This document shows positions 8,585-18,678 of a stretch of 53,850 bases of DNA, in pieces. The stretch is taken from NCBI GenBank assembly GCA_012516125.1, contig JAAYXB010000076.1, positions 1 through 53,850 on the forward strand. The letters run 5' to 3'. Below the pieces are notes generated by a model. It was not told the origin of the DNA and made no database searches. It saw nothing but the letters and a program-made list of their open reading frames with translations. A program made the translations under genes and the position numbers. Positions within the stretch are counted from its first letter, which is position 1. Each line of letters opens with the position of its first letter. This DNA comes from Bacillota bacterium. Its GTDB lineage: Bacteria > Bacillota > SHA-98 > UBA4971.

Positions 8585-8746
8585 CCCCGTCGTCGAGTCA
8601 AGCGGTGCAACTTTCCAGCAATCCTGCGTCCTTCGCCTCCGTCAGGCTTTCAGTCCTCTCGTCGTCGAGTTAAGCAGTACAACGCGACAGATCCACGCCA
8701 TCCTGCACCGGGCGCTTGACGCCTTCAATCCCCTCGTCGTCGAGTC
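8585..8746 (-). CRISPR. three-copy degenerate CRISPR-like array, no cas genes
   Basis: Three copies of a ~37-base repeat lie at 8585-8611 (partial), 8646-8683 (complete) and 8721-8746 (partial). Read on the minus strand the complete unit starts GTTGTACTGCTTAACTCGAC and ends GACGAGAGGACTGAAAGC. The GTCGTCGAG core recurs at 8589, 8661 and 8736, periods of 72 and 75, leaving unrelated spacers of about 34 and 37 bases. The GTTG start and TTGAAAG end are typical of Bacillota CRISPR repeats. The outer copies are decayed at opposite ends, so this is likely a relic. Confidence 0.6.
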
Positions 8747-9243
8747 CCTGGCGTTCTATAAATGCCCCCTTTTGATCTCTAGCCACACTCTTCATTTGGG
8801 CCTGACTGCAAAACGCGCGTGTGCACAACTGTCATTTCAGCGATTCCGACACGAACCGCCGAATCTATGTTAGCATATCTTTCAGATCATTGGCAGCCCC
8901 GATGAGTCTCGTTAGGCGAAGGTGAGTCCCAGCAACACGAGTACTCCATTACGCAAGGAGATGTATTCTGCCTTCAAAACCTCCAAAACCGTGTCCTGAC
9001 TACGGGTTCCACCGCATTCTTCCGGCCGTGCGCCTTGCCTCCACTCTATGGCGGCCAAGAGAGTGCTCACGACGTAACGTCTGTTATGAGCTTCCAGGCT
9101 CTCGCCCGCAGAGCGAGGGAGCTTCCTTCTGGACCCCTGCATACTCTCGCGGATTTGTCCGATGCGAAGTCGAAAGTGTCTTTCCTAGTCTTAGCAGATC
9201 CTGCGGGATTTCCGACGAAATCCGTCGGCGTTGCGCGCCTAGC
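8747..9243. other. intergenic stretch downstream of the STAND gene
   Basis: No convincing gene is seen. A 76-codon minus-strand frame (8912-9142) ending in a hydrophobic stretch is not recognisable and has no clear ribosome binding site; it might be a decayed gene end. A GGATTTC-GTCG-GAAATCC hairpin near 9210-9230 lies just after the STAND stop codon but has no T-run. Confidence 0.4.
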
Positions 9244-12200
9244 TCATCGGAAGATCTCGTCCAGACGGTAGGTCAGCCGCTGCGCACTGGGCCAGCCCGC
9301 CTGGACAAACACGTCGAGGACTTCAAGGAGAGTCCGCCGGCACTCCTCATCTTCCCGCAGAAGGGTCCGGTACTCGGCCAGATATCGCTCAATCAAGTTC
9401 ACGATGAGACTTGCTGCCAAGGACTCATACTGGTAACCCCCTTGCTGTCCGCCTCGAATGACGCGACCGATCCGTAAGAACACACCGCGCGGATCTAAAG
9501 GGATGAATGCCTCCAGTGTTTTCAGCAAATGATGGGTAACAGTCGGCAGCCCCACGCCTGCGAGTTCATCAAGGATGGGTCCGGCTTCGCGGTAGAACCT
9601 CTTCTTTTCTTCAGGGGCCAACAACTTGCGATTTCTAGTTCCAGTGCGATCCTTCTCATCGAACGCCCCAGACGCAAAGTAGATCTCTCTCCCCACGGAG
9701 TCGATGAGATGGGCAAGGGAGCGGGCTTTTTCCTGGTCTACCTCCAGCCAGGCACGGAACGGTACGCCCTTGTGGGCCGCCTCGAGTCCACGCAGATCTC
9801 TGATGGCTGAGCGTAGGATACAGGCGATGAGAGCGAAAGCCCTTTCCCGAATCGCGTCCTGCTTCGGATCAGGAGGGTGGACCGGGCCATATGTCAGAGG
9901 CTCTCGGAGGTCCTGCACAATGCAGGCTGCTTCCTCGGGGTTAGCGTCGGGATTGGCCGCGATTCCGAGGATGACCTCGCGACACAACGTGTGGTCGCGC
10001 AAAAGGTACAACCCTGTAAAGATGTGAGTGCACTGTTCGCGGATCTTGCTGGCACCTGGCGCTTCGCCTACACGCTCAAAGACCTCTTTTGTAAGGCCAG
10101 CTACATGGTCCGGGTGAGCACTGGCAAGACGGCCCAGGGTTCCGTTGAGGAGACCCGCGAGGACCCCGCAGCTTTTCTCCTCTCGACATAGACGCTCGAT
10201 TATCCTCCACATGAGTTCGGGCACCGTGTGATAGAGAGCGGTAAGATGGCCGGCTATCTGAAAACGGACGGCGGGAACGGGATCGGTGCTGAGACGTTCA
10301 ATCGCCTGTAGGACTTCGGCACTTGCACAGCCGGGATGGCGGGCCACCGCAACCAGCCCTTCTGCGGCGTCGACGCGGGCTGCAGGGCTGCCCCAGGAGG
10401 GAGACTCGTCGAACTGGGCATCGCATTCAGGATCGTGGATGGGCTCGGCGTTATAGCTCGCCTCTATGAGCACGGTTTTGACGAAACGACGCGCGTCCTC
10501 TGTGAAGGACAGTTCGTCCACCCGCGCGATCCGACTGCAAGCGGCGGCGAGGTGGCCCCAGGCGTAGTCGCGCTCATTCGGGTGGACACCATCGGCGTCG
10601 GCATGGAAGAGCGCCTCTCGAAGCGCCTGAAGGGCCGGGAGCACGGCGGTGACCTCTGCCGGTGTGGGAACAGAGTTGAGGTGCTTATCCGCAAACTCCT
10701 TCACCGGCTGCTGAAGATCGCGGATCTTCTGGTTTGCTTCTGCCTTGACCTGCACACCTTCGTCCGCGAGGCACTCCTCCTTACTGTATGGGCTACTCGT
10801 AAATTCCTCAACGCGTACCGATGTCTCGTTCGGGGGCACGGGCTTAACCGCCCGGAAATCCACGAGAAGACGCTGGGCTTCCTCTGTCACAAGATCAGCG
10901 TCCGCCAGACACCCGAGTAAGCGGTTACGCATATGCTCTCCTACCTCACGGCGAGCCGCCCCGACCTCGTCGGGGATGGACAGAAGGGCACGCTCGACTC
11001 GCTCGCGCTCACCAGGGGGCAGAATTGGAAAAACCGCCTTGAGAAACTTACCGGCTGGGGCGCTCGTGTCCCGGCTGGTGAGAATGGGCATCGCCCAGGC
11101 GAGGGGCCGGATTTCTCTGCCAAGTGTTTCCGGAAATTGAGCTCCTAAGAGAAGGAGCCGACGCCAGAAGACAGCAAGCCGGTTTTCCGCAACCAGGACT
11201 TCTACGAGTTCGCGAAGTTCCACGGTGCGCTCGTCTCGCTCTGCCTGATGCTTTACGTATTGTTCAAAGGCGTCAAGCATCCTGAGCGGTTCATCATTCC
11301 GGTACGCATCGCCATCATCCCAGATGGCGCTGTAGTCGGTGCGGACCCGTGCTAGCCTGCCCCCGAAGTCGAAGGTCCTCTCTACTTCGGCAGACGGAGC
11401 ACCATGCCGGTGGGCAACGTACGCTTCCAGCACGGCAATGACCGCTCTTGTCGCATGCCGGGGGGCGTCTGCCAGAAACTCGGGGAACACCTCCGCTAGC
11501 TCATACAACGCCATGTGATAGTCCTGCTGGCGATCGGAGATCAGTGGCAGTATACGGCTTTCGCTCAGCTGCGTCGGCGCCTGTGACACCTCTTGGTGGG
11601 CAAAGGCAGCCCGATAAATGTCCTCAACCAGCCCCGGATCTAGGGGGATCAGCCGTTTCACTTCCAGTGCCAGCCATGGCATTTCTTCGAATCCGTACTC
11701 GCTGAGATGGCATGGCTCCAGGCATTGTCGTAGCAGTGCAGACGACGCAGACACGTCACTTTCGAACGTTCGGCAGACGGACTGGAGGGCATGGATCACC
11801 AGCCGCCGGTCTCTGGGAACCTGCGACCAGGCAAACTCAAGGAGGCAACGCGCCGCTTTCCCCGCGTTAGCTCGCTGCTCGGACGTGAAGCTATCGGGCT
11901 GTTCGCAAAGGGTTGTGAGAAGCGAGCGGACCATGTATGCCACAGGCGTCTTCAGGTCGCGGCTCAACCGTTCAAGGAGGTTGCACCAGGGGCCAGCGTC
12001 TGGTCCCACGAGGGGGCGGCCACCAGAAGGCACAGTCAAGAGTGACCCGACGAGATGACGAAGAGCTTGCTCGGCAGCACGCCGAGGGGCCTCATCAGGG
12101 CCCTCCAGAGAAGTGCAAAGGGGCTCCAGATCGGACAGATCTTTTGCAAGCTGCGCTGCCACGGACGCGCCTACGGCCTTGCCGATTTCAGGAATCTCGT

Positions 12201-14262
12201 CTACCTTCATCATTCTGAGTACGAGGTCCCAGAACCGCTGATGGTCACGGTCGGCAGACCACAGGTGCTGAAAATGAAGCGAAAGGCTTGGTCTGACGAA
12301 AACGACAAGATCGGGATCGTCTACCAATCGTCCTATCAGCGATTCATGACGGCCTCGCAATAGGAGGCGCGCCACGGCGTAATCAAATAGGATGTGGTGT
12401 GAGAAGGTCAAAACATAGCGGTCTGGCTCTGCGGTAGGCGAAGGCTGCCATTCCACTAAGACATGGGCACGCAGTAAGTCATTCAGCGGGGCGCTGGTCG
12501 CAGGTTCTACGATTCCCAACCGATCCACGCGCAGCGTACGGGCCTTGACCATTTCCTCGCATATCCGCCGGAGAACCGCCTCTCGTGCGTTCTGCTGAGC
12601 ATCATCCTCGCCACTGGAGCGGATTATCCGGTGCAACCAGTACCGATCGAGCAGTTCGAGCTGTGTCCTGACCGGAGTGAGATCAGCTGTATCTACCCCG
12701 GCATCGAGCAGTTCGGCCATAAGCTGCAGGTTAAATGGTACGCGCAGTAGATCGTAGAGCCCGTTTGGCGCGTTTTCAATAAGCGTCTGGAGATCGGCTG
12801 ATTGCGAGGAAATCTGCGCGAGCTCCTCGAGAGAGAGCCGTGGGATGCTTAGGTGCCGAATGCCTTTGAACGCTGGCTCTGGATCCTCGAATTCCGTCGG
12901 CGGTTGGCCCGAGAATAGCTTCCTCAGCTCCGTGTTATAGCGCAGGTCGAACTTCCGTATCGCGGCTACCACGCGCCAACGATCATTCCTCTCAACGACG
13001 ACCCGGATCAGGTCCAAGATCGCTATCTCCGCCGGACCGCCGCGGACTGCGTCTAGCGCGTCTATGACAAGGAACGCGGGTTGTGTTCCAGGCCAATTCT
13101 CCAGGATTTCGGGTAACTCATGGTCGAGATTGAGTTCTTCTCGGAGCTGTCCGAGACTACGGGCAGCTAAGCGGTCGGCTGCAAGGAAAACGAAGTCTCG
13201 CTCGTCACTTCTTATCGCTTCAACAAAGTCATGCAACGCTCCCGATTTCCCGGCACCTGGCTCGGCGACAACAAGGATGGAAGTACTTTCCGCTACCCGG
13301 CGGAGCTCGTCCGTAGACCGTCGACGGATTTTGAGCCGGGTTGAGCCAACGCGGATAAAAGCGTGATGGCCGAGAGCCTCAGAGAGCCAGCGAGAATAAC
13401 CTTTGAGCCGTTCAATATCGCTGCGGTAGCTCCGAGTGGCTTGAAGCTCGATCCCGGCATCGAGCAGGGTTTGCTGGAGCCCGAGCCGATCAGCGCCGGA
13501 TCGTCCTCCGGCAAAACTCGCGCATAAAGCGATAAGCTGCGCCCACGCTGTATCAGCCTGTTCGGGATTGCGCAAGACCACGCCGCGAAGCAGGTCCTTT
13601 GCCTCGCGTTCCCCGTCACCACCTTCATCCACATCCAGCACCTGGATGTAGACCAAGGAAAGGAGCTGCCGAATCTCATCGGCCGAGGGATCTATCCCGA
13701 GCACTGCCTGCCAGGACCTTTTGACGTGGTCAACCGCGGCCTGAAGCGCTTTGTGCTCCTCACCATTTGTCGCTGCATCATCTAAGGGTTGACCTTGGCC
13801 TAACGTCCGCAGTCTGTTGAGCGTTGCGGGTAGATGGACCCGGATCCGCCCTGAGCTGCCCGGCCCAGTAATAAGTACAAGCCGGTCTCTCTGTAGATCA
13901 AGCGGCTGCTCCCAGGGCCGTGTTTCGGTATGATAACCGCGACAGGCAATGAACTGTCGGACGAATTGGTCGAGAGCGGAGGCAAACTCCGAGTTAGGAG
14001 CTTGCGATAGGCGGACCGTGTGTTTGATCTGACAGAAAACGTATCCACCACCGGAGGTGCCCACCAGCAAGTCGTCCACTGGCCGTTCCGTTTCACAGCG
14101 GAGCCACTCCAGCGTGGTATCCTCGGGAAGACCCCAGGGTGGAGAGGCCCCGTCTTGTACCAGAATCCGCACTGCTACCCACGCGGTGACGCGCTGCTGA
14201 TAGTTCATGCCACGGGCGGCAGCGGCACCTCCCCCGGTCCCTTTCGAACTCTTCAGCGTCAT
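9244..14262 (-). CDS. giant nuclease-STAND NTPase, Avs-like defence protein
   Basis: A 1672-residue protein. Residues ~15-210 look like a Cap4/DUF4297-type PD-(D/E)XK nuclease, with acidic residues in RPVDDLLV (61-67) and QIK at 78-80. A STAND-type NTPase follows: Walker A EPGAGKS at 334-340 and Walker B FLVIDALDA near 397-405, then a winged-helix-like region to about 620. The remaining ~1000 residues are Leu- and Ala-rich helical repeats of HEAT/TPR type. In Avs antiviral STAND proteins such a C-terminal array senses a phage protein and triggers the nuclease; that sensing role is inferred here. GGAGGAATTGGC precedes the ATG. It lies 89 bases after pglZ on the same strand and is probably co-transcribed with BREX. 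Confidence 0.8.
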   Translation of the reverse strand: MTLKSSKGTGGGAAAARGMNYQQRVTAWVAVRILVQDGASPPWGLPEDTTLEWLRCETERPVDDLLVGTSGGGYVFCQIKHTVRLSQAPNSEFASALDQFVRQFIACRGYHTETRPWEQPLDLQRDRLVLITGPGSSGRIRVHLPATLNRLRTLGQGQPLDDAATNGEEHKALQAAVDHVKRSWQAVLGIDPSADEIRQLLSLVYIQVLDVDEGGDGEREAKDLLRGVVLRNPEQADTAWAQLIALCASFAGGRSGADRLGLQQTLLDAGIELQATRSYRSDIERLKGYSRWLSEALGHHAFIRVGSTRLKIRRRSTDELRRVAESTSILVVAEPGAGKSGALHDFVEAIRSDERDFVFLAADRLAARSLGQLREELNLDHELPEILENWPGTQPAFLVIDALDAVRGGPAEIAILDLIRVVVERNDRWRVVAAIRKFDLRYNTELRKLFSGQPPTEFEDPEPAFKGIRHLSIPRLSLEELAQISSQSADLQTLIENAPNGLYDLLRVPFNLQLMAELLDAGVDTADLTPVRTQLELLDRYWLHRIIRSSGEDDAQQNAREAVLRRICEEMVKARTLRVDRLGIVEPATSAPLNDLLRAHVLVEWQPSPTAEPDRYVLTFSHHILFDYAVARLLLRGRHESLIGRLVDDPDLVVFVRPSLSLHFQHLWSADRDHQRFWDLVLRMMKVDEIPEIGKAVGASVAAQLAKDLSDLEPLCTSLEGPDEAPRRAAEQALRHLVGSLLTVPSGGRPLVGPDAGPWCNLLERLSRDLKTPVAYMVRSLLTTLCEQPDSFTSEQRANAGKAARCLLEFAWSQVPRDRRLVIHALQSVCRTFESDVSASSALLRQCLEPCHLSEYGFEEMPWLALEVKRLIPLDPGLVEDIYRAAFAHQEVSQAPTQLSESRILPLISDRQQDYHMALYELAEVFPEFLADAPRHATRAVIAVLEAYVAHRHGAPSAEVERTFDFGGRLARVRTDYSAIWDDGDAYRNDEPLRMLDAFEQYVKHQAERDERTVELRELVEVLVAENRLAVFWRRLLLLGAQFPETLGREIRPLAWAMPILTSRDTSAPAGKFLKAVFPILPPGERERVERALLSIPDEVGAARREVGEHMRNRLLGCLADADLVTEEAQRLLVDFRAVKPVPPNETSVRVEEFTSSPYSKEECLADEGVQVKAEANQKIRDLQQPVKEFADKHLNSVPTPAEVTAVLPALQALREALFHADADGVHPNERDYAWGHLAAACSRIARVDELSFTEDARRFVKTVLIEASYNAEPIHDPECDAQFDESPSWGSPAARVDAAEGLVAVARHPGCASAEVLQAIERLSTDPVPAVRFQIAGHLTALYHTVPELMWRIIERLCREEKSCGVLAGLLNGTLGRLASAHPDHVAGLTKEVFERVGEAPGASKIREQCTHIFTGLYLLRDHTLCREVILGIAANPDANPEEAACIVQDLREPLTYGPVHPPDPKQDAIRERAFALIACILRSAIRDLRGLEAAHKGVPFRAWLEVDQEKARSLAHLIDSVGREIYFASGAFDEKDRTGTRNRKLLAPEEKKRFYREAGPILDELAGVGLPTVTHHLLKTLEAFIPLDPRGVFLRIGRVIRGGQQGGYQYESLAASLIVNLIERYLAEYRTLLREDEECRRTLLEVLDVFVQAGWPSAQRLTYRLDEIFR

Positions 14263-14351
14263 GCCAATTCCTCCACCTAGGCTTCTTCTCGGGGCTCTCT
14301 GTTGGCCTTGCTGAACGCGCCTTGACTCGCTTGCCTATCAACAGCCCCAAG

Positions 14352-16760
14352 CTACAGTACCAAGTTTACAGGAACGGAGGCTTCCTCCAGGACCTGCCCG
14401 CTATCCCCGTCGAACAGCCGGATAGTAGCCCGGGTCGGCGGACTTTCATCAAACCCCAGCCAGGAAACTGTTATGGTCTCCTGCAGGTGCCCAGTGTGCA
14501 GTTCCTTGGGCTCACTGCGTTTACCGTTGATGTCTACGACCACCCGTCTTGGCCTGGCAAACAAGACTGCCTCCCTCACCACTACCCGGACTGAGGCAAT
14601 TCTACTGGTCAGGCAGTCGGGTAGCTCCACCGTGACCGAGACTTTCTGCCCCAAAGGCGTAGCCGCGGCCTCCAGAACAGGCACAATACATTCCTGAAGG
14701 CTCAGACCCCCGTGCAGGAAGGGCCTCGTTCCGCCCGGCAGGGCGAAGACCGCAAGGCCGGGAAGGAAGGCGAAAATTTCCCGGCCCACCAGACCAAGCT
14801 CGGCCGCCGTCATGACCACGCAGCCTTCGTGGCTTGCGCCTACTGCAAACCGCTCCTTGCAGGCTGCGGCCGGTGGCGCATTTATTCTTTCGGGCTCCAC
14901 CCCCGGAGGCAGGAAGAGAAACCCGTGGTCGGCCGCCACCACAAAGCGGCAGAACCCTTGCTCCCTGAGGTAATGTATCCCCCTGGCGATCTGGTCTACC
15001 ATGTTGAGCAGACCGACCGGATCGAGATCTGCAGCGAAGGTGCCGAGCTTGTCGATCTCGCGTGAGAGGACCACCAGCAGCGAGACACCCCTTGTCTTTG
15101 CCTGCTCCAACTCGGCCAATTTCACCACCTTCGCCTGGGGGCCCAAGCGTCCCTGAAGCCATTCCTGCCGACCGTTGAGGTAATTTACTTCCACACCTTT
15201 CAGCCTGACGGTTAGACCTGACGCTTGTGCGGCGACCTCAAGACTCGCCTGCGCCTCGGGCAGCAAAGCCGGCATGCCTACCTCCGTGACGCTGGGAAGG
15301 ACGCCAGGCAAGGCCCCTAGGGTGATTTCGTACCCTTCCCGGGCCAGCAGGTCTTTCAGGTACCGGGCCAGGTCGTAACGGAGTGCGTCGGCGAGGAACA
15401 CCGCCGTCTGCATCTTGCCGGAGACCCACTGCTCCCAGAACTCCCGCTGCTCCGGTACCCAACTCTCACGCCGCACCGCTTCGGCGAAAAGCCGGTTAAC
15501 GTAATCGAGGAAGGCCCCGTAGGCCCTCCAGGCGGGATGCGCCAGGCGGCGGCGCTCTTCGGGGCTCAGTACCCGGGCCTGAGCGGCAAGCTGCAAAGCC
15601 CAGAGGTCAAGCCACCACCAGCCGTCGTCCGCCGTATAGCGGAGGACGAACTCGCCGACCCGGGGAACTTGCCCCGCCTCCTCTGAAGCCTGCTGGCACC
15701 CTTGGGCAAGCCGCGCCGCCAGAGCAACCGGCCTCCAGTAAGCGGCTCGGCCCTGCTTCGCCCAAAACGAAGCAGTCCTTTGGCCCGCGATTTCGACAAG
15801 ACGCGGCGCCTTCTCGTTGAGGTTGCTCCCGTCAGGAGCCACGGCGTTCAGCACTTCCTGCCGCCAGACGTCGTCCACGATGGGGAAGGTATCCAACCTC
15901 AGGAGCGCCTCGTGGGCATTCAGAACCGTGGCCAGCTCGTATTCCCCTTGCACCCTATGCGCCGCCTCCAGGTACGCGCTCCGCAGGTTTTCCCGGTCCC
16001 GCCAGGCGCGGGCCAGGCCGGCGGCCAGGGCGCGCTTCGGCGCGGACGGCAGCACCCCGGCAAAACGGCCGGAGAGCTCCGGCAGGATCTCCACCAACTC
16101 CGAAAGCAGGAGCGCAGCTTCCAGGCGCCGACGCAGCTCCGCTTCATCTTCGGGAGCCTCCCCCCAGCCGGCCCACTCGCGAAGCCGCTCTGCGAATACC
16201 GGCCACAGCCCTCGCACCACCAGGTCCTTTCGACCGACCGTCCCGCTTGCGAACAGGAGGATCCCTTCTTCTACCTGCCACCGCGGCAGCCCGAGGCTCA
16301 GGGCTAGCAGGGCGTCCAAAAGAACTGTTTCGCTTAAGGGCTGATCCCCGATCAGGCTCTCCCATGCCTGCGCCAGATCGCGGGCGTTCTCCGGTCGGCG
16401 CAACAGGTCCACGAGCCTTGGTGTCGGCAGAAGGTTGCCCGCACGGCGCAGCAGCTCAAGCAGGTCCATATCCCACCGCGCCCCGAGGAGCTCCCAGTCC
16501 CGCAGCCAACTCTCTTTCGGCGGCTGCTCCGGAACGTAAACCACCGAGCGCCCCTTCAGTTCGGGGTCTTGGAATTCCAGGGCGAAACGCAGGGCCAGGT
16601 AGCTACCGGTGAAACGCAAAAGCCGCGCGCCTTCCGGCACCGCCCTGGCGATGATTGGGGAGAGGGTGGCGCCGGAGTCGTACAATACCACGAGGCCTGC
16701 CGGCCCCTGGCGGCGGAGTTCCTCTTCCAGCAGTTGCCGCAGCATGACTACGAGTGTCAT
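14352..16760 (-). CDS. pglZ: BREX alkaline-phosphatase-like protein PglZ
   Basis: An 802-residue PglZ-domain protein, a required component of most BREX phage-defence systems. The family's alkaline-phosphatase-type metal site is visible in LADALRYDLARYL (about residue 455), VVLSREID, and AADHGFLFL (about residue 610). The N-terminal ~400 residues are helical and variable, as usual in the family. The C-terminus is beta-rich (VTVELPDCLTSR onwards). It follows pglX-C by 18 bases, with GGAGGAACCCT before the ATG, so the two are translationally linked. Length is within the type 1 PglZ range. Confidence 0.93.
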   Translation of the reverse strand: MTLVVMLRQLLEEELRRQGPAGLVVLYDSGATLSPIIARAVPEGARLLRFTGSYLALRFALEFQDPELKGRSVVYVPEQPPKESWLRDWELLGARWDMDLLELLRRAGNLLPTPRLVDLLRRPENARDLAQAWESLIGDQPLSETVLLDALLALSLGLPRWQVEEGILLFASGTVGRKDLVVRGLWPVFAERLREWAGWGEAPEDEAELRRRLEAALLLSELVEILPELSGRFAGVLPSAPKRALAAGLARAWRDRENLRSAYLEAAHRVQGEYELATVLNAHEALLRLDTFPIVDDVWRQEVLNAVAPDGSNLNEKAPRLVEIAGQRTASFWAKQGRAAYWRPVALAARLAQGCQQASEEAGQVPRVGEFVLRYTADDGWWWLDLWALQLAAQARVLSPEERRRLAHPAWRAYGAFLDYVNRLFAEAVRRESWVPEQREFWEQWVSGKMQTAVFLADALRYDLARYLKDLLAREGYEITLGALPGVLPSVTEVGMPALLPEAQASLEVAAQASGLTVRLKGVEVNYLNGRQEWLQGRLGPQAKVVKLAELEQAKTRGVSLLVVLSREIDKLGTFAADLDPVGLLNMVDQIARGIHYLREQGFCRFVVAADHGFLFLPPGVEPERINAPPAAACKERFAVGASHEGCVVMTAAELGLVGREIFAFLPGLAVFALPGGTRPFLHGGLSLQECIVPVLEAAATPLGQKVSVTVELPDCLTSRIASVRVVVREAVLFARPRRVVVDINGKRSEPKELHTGHLQETITVSWLGFDESPPTRATIRLFDGDSGQVLEEASVPVNLVL

Positions 16761-16778
16761 AGGGTTCCTCCTTCACTC

Positions 16779-18677
16779 CTATCCCTTTACGCGGGCGGCG
16801 TCAACGGGCAGCACTCCCGCCTGCTTGAGGGGCTCGATGTTAACGCGAACCCCATAGTCGCGGTTGGGCCGGCAGCCATGGGCCGTGATCTCATTCACCT
16901 TCTCCGCCACCCAGGCGCTGCGGCTGGTCAGCGAGAGCCTGTGGGGTTGGAGCAGGTTCTGAATTCGTTCGCTCAAGTCCCGAAGCTCCCCGACCCGCTC
17001 TTCGGCCTGCCGCCACGCCCGCTCGGCCTCCCGCAGCTCCCGCACGGGAGCGCCCGTCGCCCTCTTTTCGGCGTATTGCGCGGCCAGCCGCTCCGCTTCC
17101 CTTTGCGCCCCTTCCAGCACCGGCCGGAGATAGACCTCCCGTACCTTGCGAAGGGTGTCGGCGTCGAGCTTGTGCCAGTAGACAAAACAGCCGAAGGCGG
17201 GGACCCCGCGGGGGCGGCTGGCGATATGCCAGATAATGGGGCGCAGCCGGTAGAGGCCCGTGTGGTAGCCGAAAAAGTCCGTGGCCAGCCACTCGTCCAA
17301 GGTCTTGCCCAGAGCCTCGCGAAGCTCCCGCTCTACGGTCGGCATGGCCGTTTCTCCGAACAGCTCCGCCAGCTTTGCCCGCACGCGGAAAGCGAGCCCC
17401 CGCTCGAGCTCGCCGGCGGCGGTATAGGTGTCGCGAAGCGGCACGATGCCGTCCGGATCTTCTTTGACGGCCTCGTGGACCAGGTAGTGGACCAGCCGCC
17501 GGACGTGCTCATCACGAGTAACCAGGGCTTCCGGCGCCGCTCCCTCTTTGTCCTCCGGCTCCTCCTCTTTTCCGTCCGCCTCTTGATCCCCTTCGGCGGG
17601 CCGGCCCAGCTCGGCCTCGATGAGGGCCCGGTCCTCTTCGCCGATGCCGTAGAGCCGGTACACCTCCTCATTGATCTCACTCTGGATTTGTTCCAGGCGC
17701 CGCCTCAAGGCTTCCTCCCAGCGCGCGCAGGCCTCGGCCAGCGGCCGCAGGACCCCATCGCCCCAAGCCTCCCACAGGACCTGCCGTACCCTCCTCGCAC
17801 CTTCCCACTCGGACCAAGCGAAATCTCGGGCCAAGGGGTGACCGGTAACAGGAAGAAGCTCGGCATCGCTTCGACCTTTTTGCCGCCACCACGCCTGGAG
17901 GATCCAGGGGGCGATGAAAACCGTGGCCGTTTCGTCGCCCGTGGCCCATTCGCGGAGCAAATCGTGGGCTTCGCGGGCAAAAAATGCAAGCTCTACACTG
18001 GAAAGAATGGCTGGCGAGACAGGCAATTTGGCTACGGTTCCTACACTGCGCCCGTGTTCAAGGGGGTCAAGAATCCAGAAGAGCAGCGCCGATAATTCAG
18101 CGACTCCAAACGCATTGATCTGCCATGTATGACTTTGTGATGCTGGAAAAACAGCATGGGCTGATTCGCACGAAAATATACTTCCACTAGGCAATCTCCA
18201 CATGTCAAGACGGGGTGAACTACCTACGTCCGCCCACGCCAGGCCGGGTCGGAAGTAGAAGGATTCGTTTTGGGGGCGGGACCGCAGCCTGCCGCCGGGT
18301 TCACGGAAATTCTTTATCTCCTCCCCGTCGTTAGCCCAGTTGACCACGAGCTGGATGTCGTGGTAGAAGGACCGGCCGCCCTTGGCGAACGGCACCCACT
18401 TCTTGCCCTGCAGGGTTTCCTCGCGGCTGGCGGCGATTTCTTCCGCCGGCACTTCCCACCAGAAGCGAGTGAAGCGCAGGTCGTCACTTGTTTGGAGACC
18501 AACCTTGACGTCGGCGATTTTCGGCTTGTCGGGCATCCGGGCTACATCCCGGTCGAGCGGCGGGTACTTTTGAAATAGCTCCCGCAGGGAGGCGGGCGCC
18601 CAGTAGGCAAAGGGGGTGCCGGGGATCTCGGCCAGCTCACCCAGCTTGACGGTGAAGACAATGCGGTTACTTGCCAC
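16779..18677 (-). CDS. pglX: PglX C-terminal half as a separate gene
   Basis: A 632-residue protein matching the C-terminal, specificity-type half of BREX PglX. It starts with LGELAEIPGTPFAYW and contains VKVGLQTSDDLRFTRFWWEVP near residue 65, the region that follows the methyltransferase core in full-length PglX. It ends with YGVRVNIEPLKQAGVLPVD, a typical PglX tail. A Glu-rich stretch lies near residue 380. I prefer the GTG at 18677, directly after the pglX-N stop, because AGAGGTGAG lies 5 bases upstream. The open frame back to an ATG at 18704 would overlap pglX-N by 26 bases. With pglX-N this gives about 1284 residues, the size of one intact PglX. Confidence 0.85.
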   Translation of the reverse strand: MASNRIVFTVKLGELAEIPGTPFAYWAPASLRELFQKYPPLDRDVARMPDKPKIADVKVGLQTSDDLRFTRFWWEVPAEEIAASREETLQGKKWVPFAKGGRSFYHDIQLVVNWANDGEEIKNFREPGGRLRSRPQNESFYFRPGLAWADVGSSPRLDMWRLPSGSIFSCESAHAVFPASQSHTWQINAFGVAELSALLFWILDPLEHGRSVGTVAKLPVSPAILSSVELAFFAREAHDLLREWATGDETATVFIAPWILQAWWRQKGRSDAELLPVTGHPLARDFAWSEWEGARRVRQVLWEAWGDGVLRPLAEACARWEEALRRRLEQIQSEINEEVYRLYGIGEEDRALIEAELGRPAEGDQEADGKEEEPEDKEGAAPEALVTRDEHVRRLVHYLVHEAVKEDPDGIVPLRDTYTAAGELERGLAFRVRAKLAELFGETAMPTVERELREALGKTLDEWLATDFFGYHTGLYRLRPIIWHIASRPRGVPAFGCFVYWHKLDADTLRKVREVYLRPVLEGAQREAERLAAQYAEKRATGAPVRELREAERAWRQAEERVGELRDLSERIQNLLQPHRLSLTSRSAWVAEKVNEITAHGCRPNRDYGVRVNIEPLKQAGVLPVDAARVKG

Positions 18678-18678
18678 G

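Noticed and set aside
16569-18095. 508-codon plus-strand ORF
   Set aside because: Lies opposite pglX-C and pglZ, where the minus strand has clear PglX and PglZ motifs; a GC-rich shadow frame.
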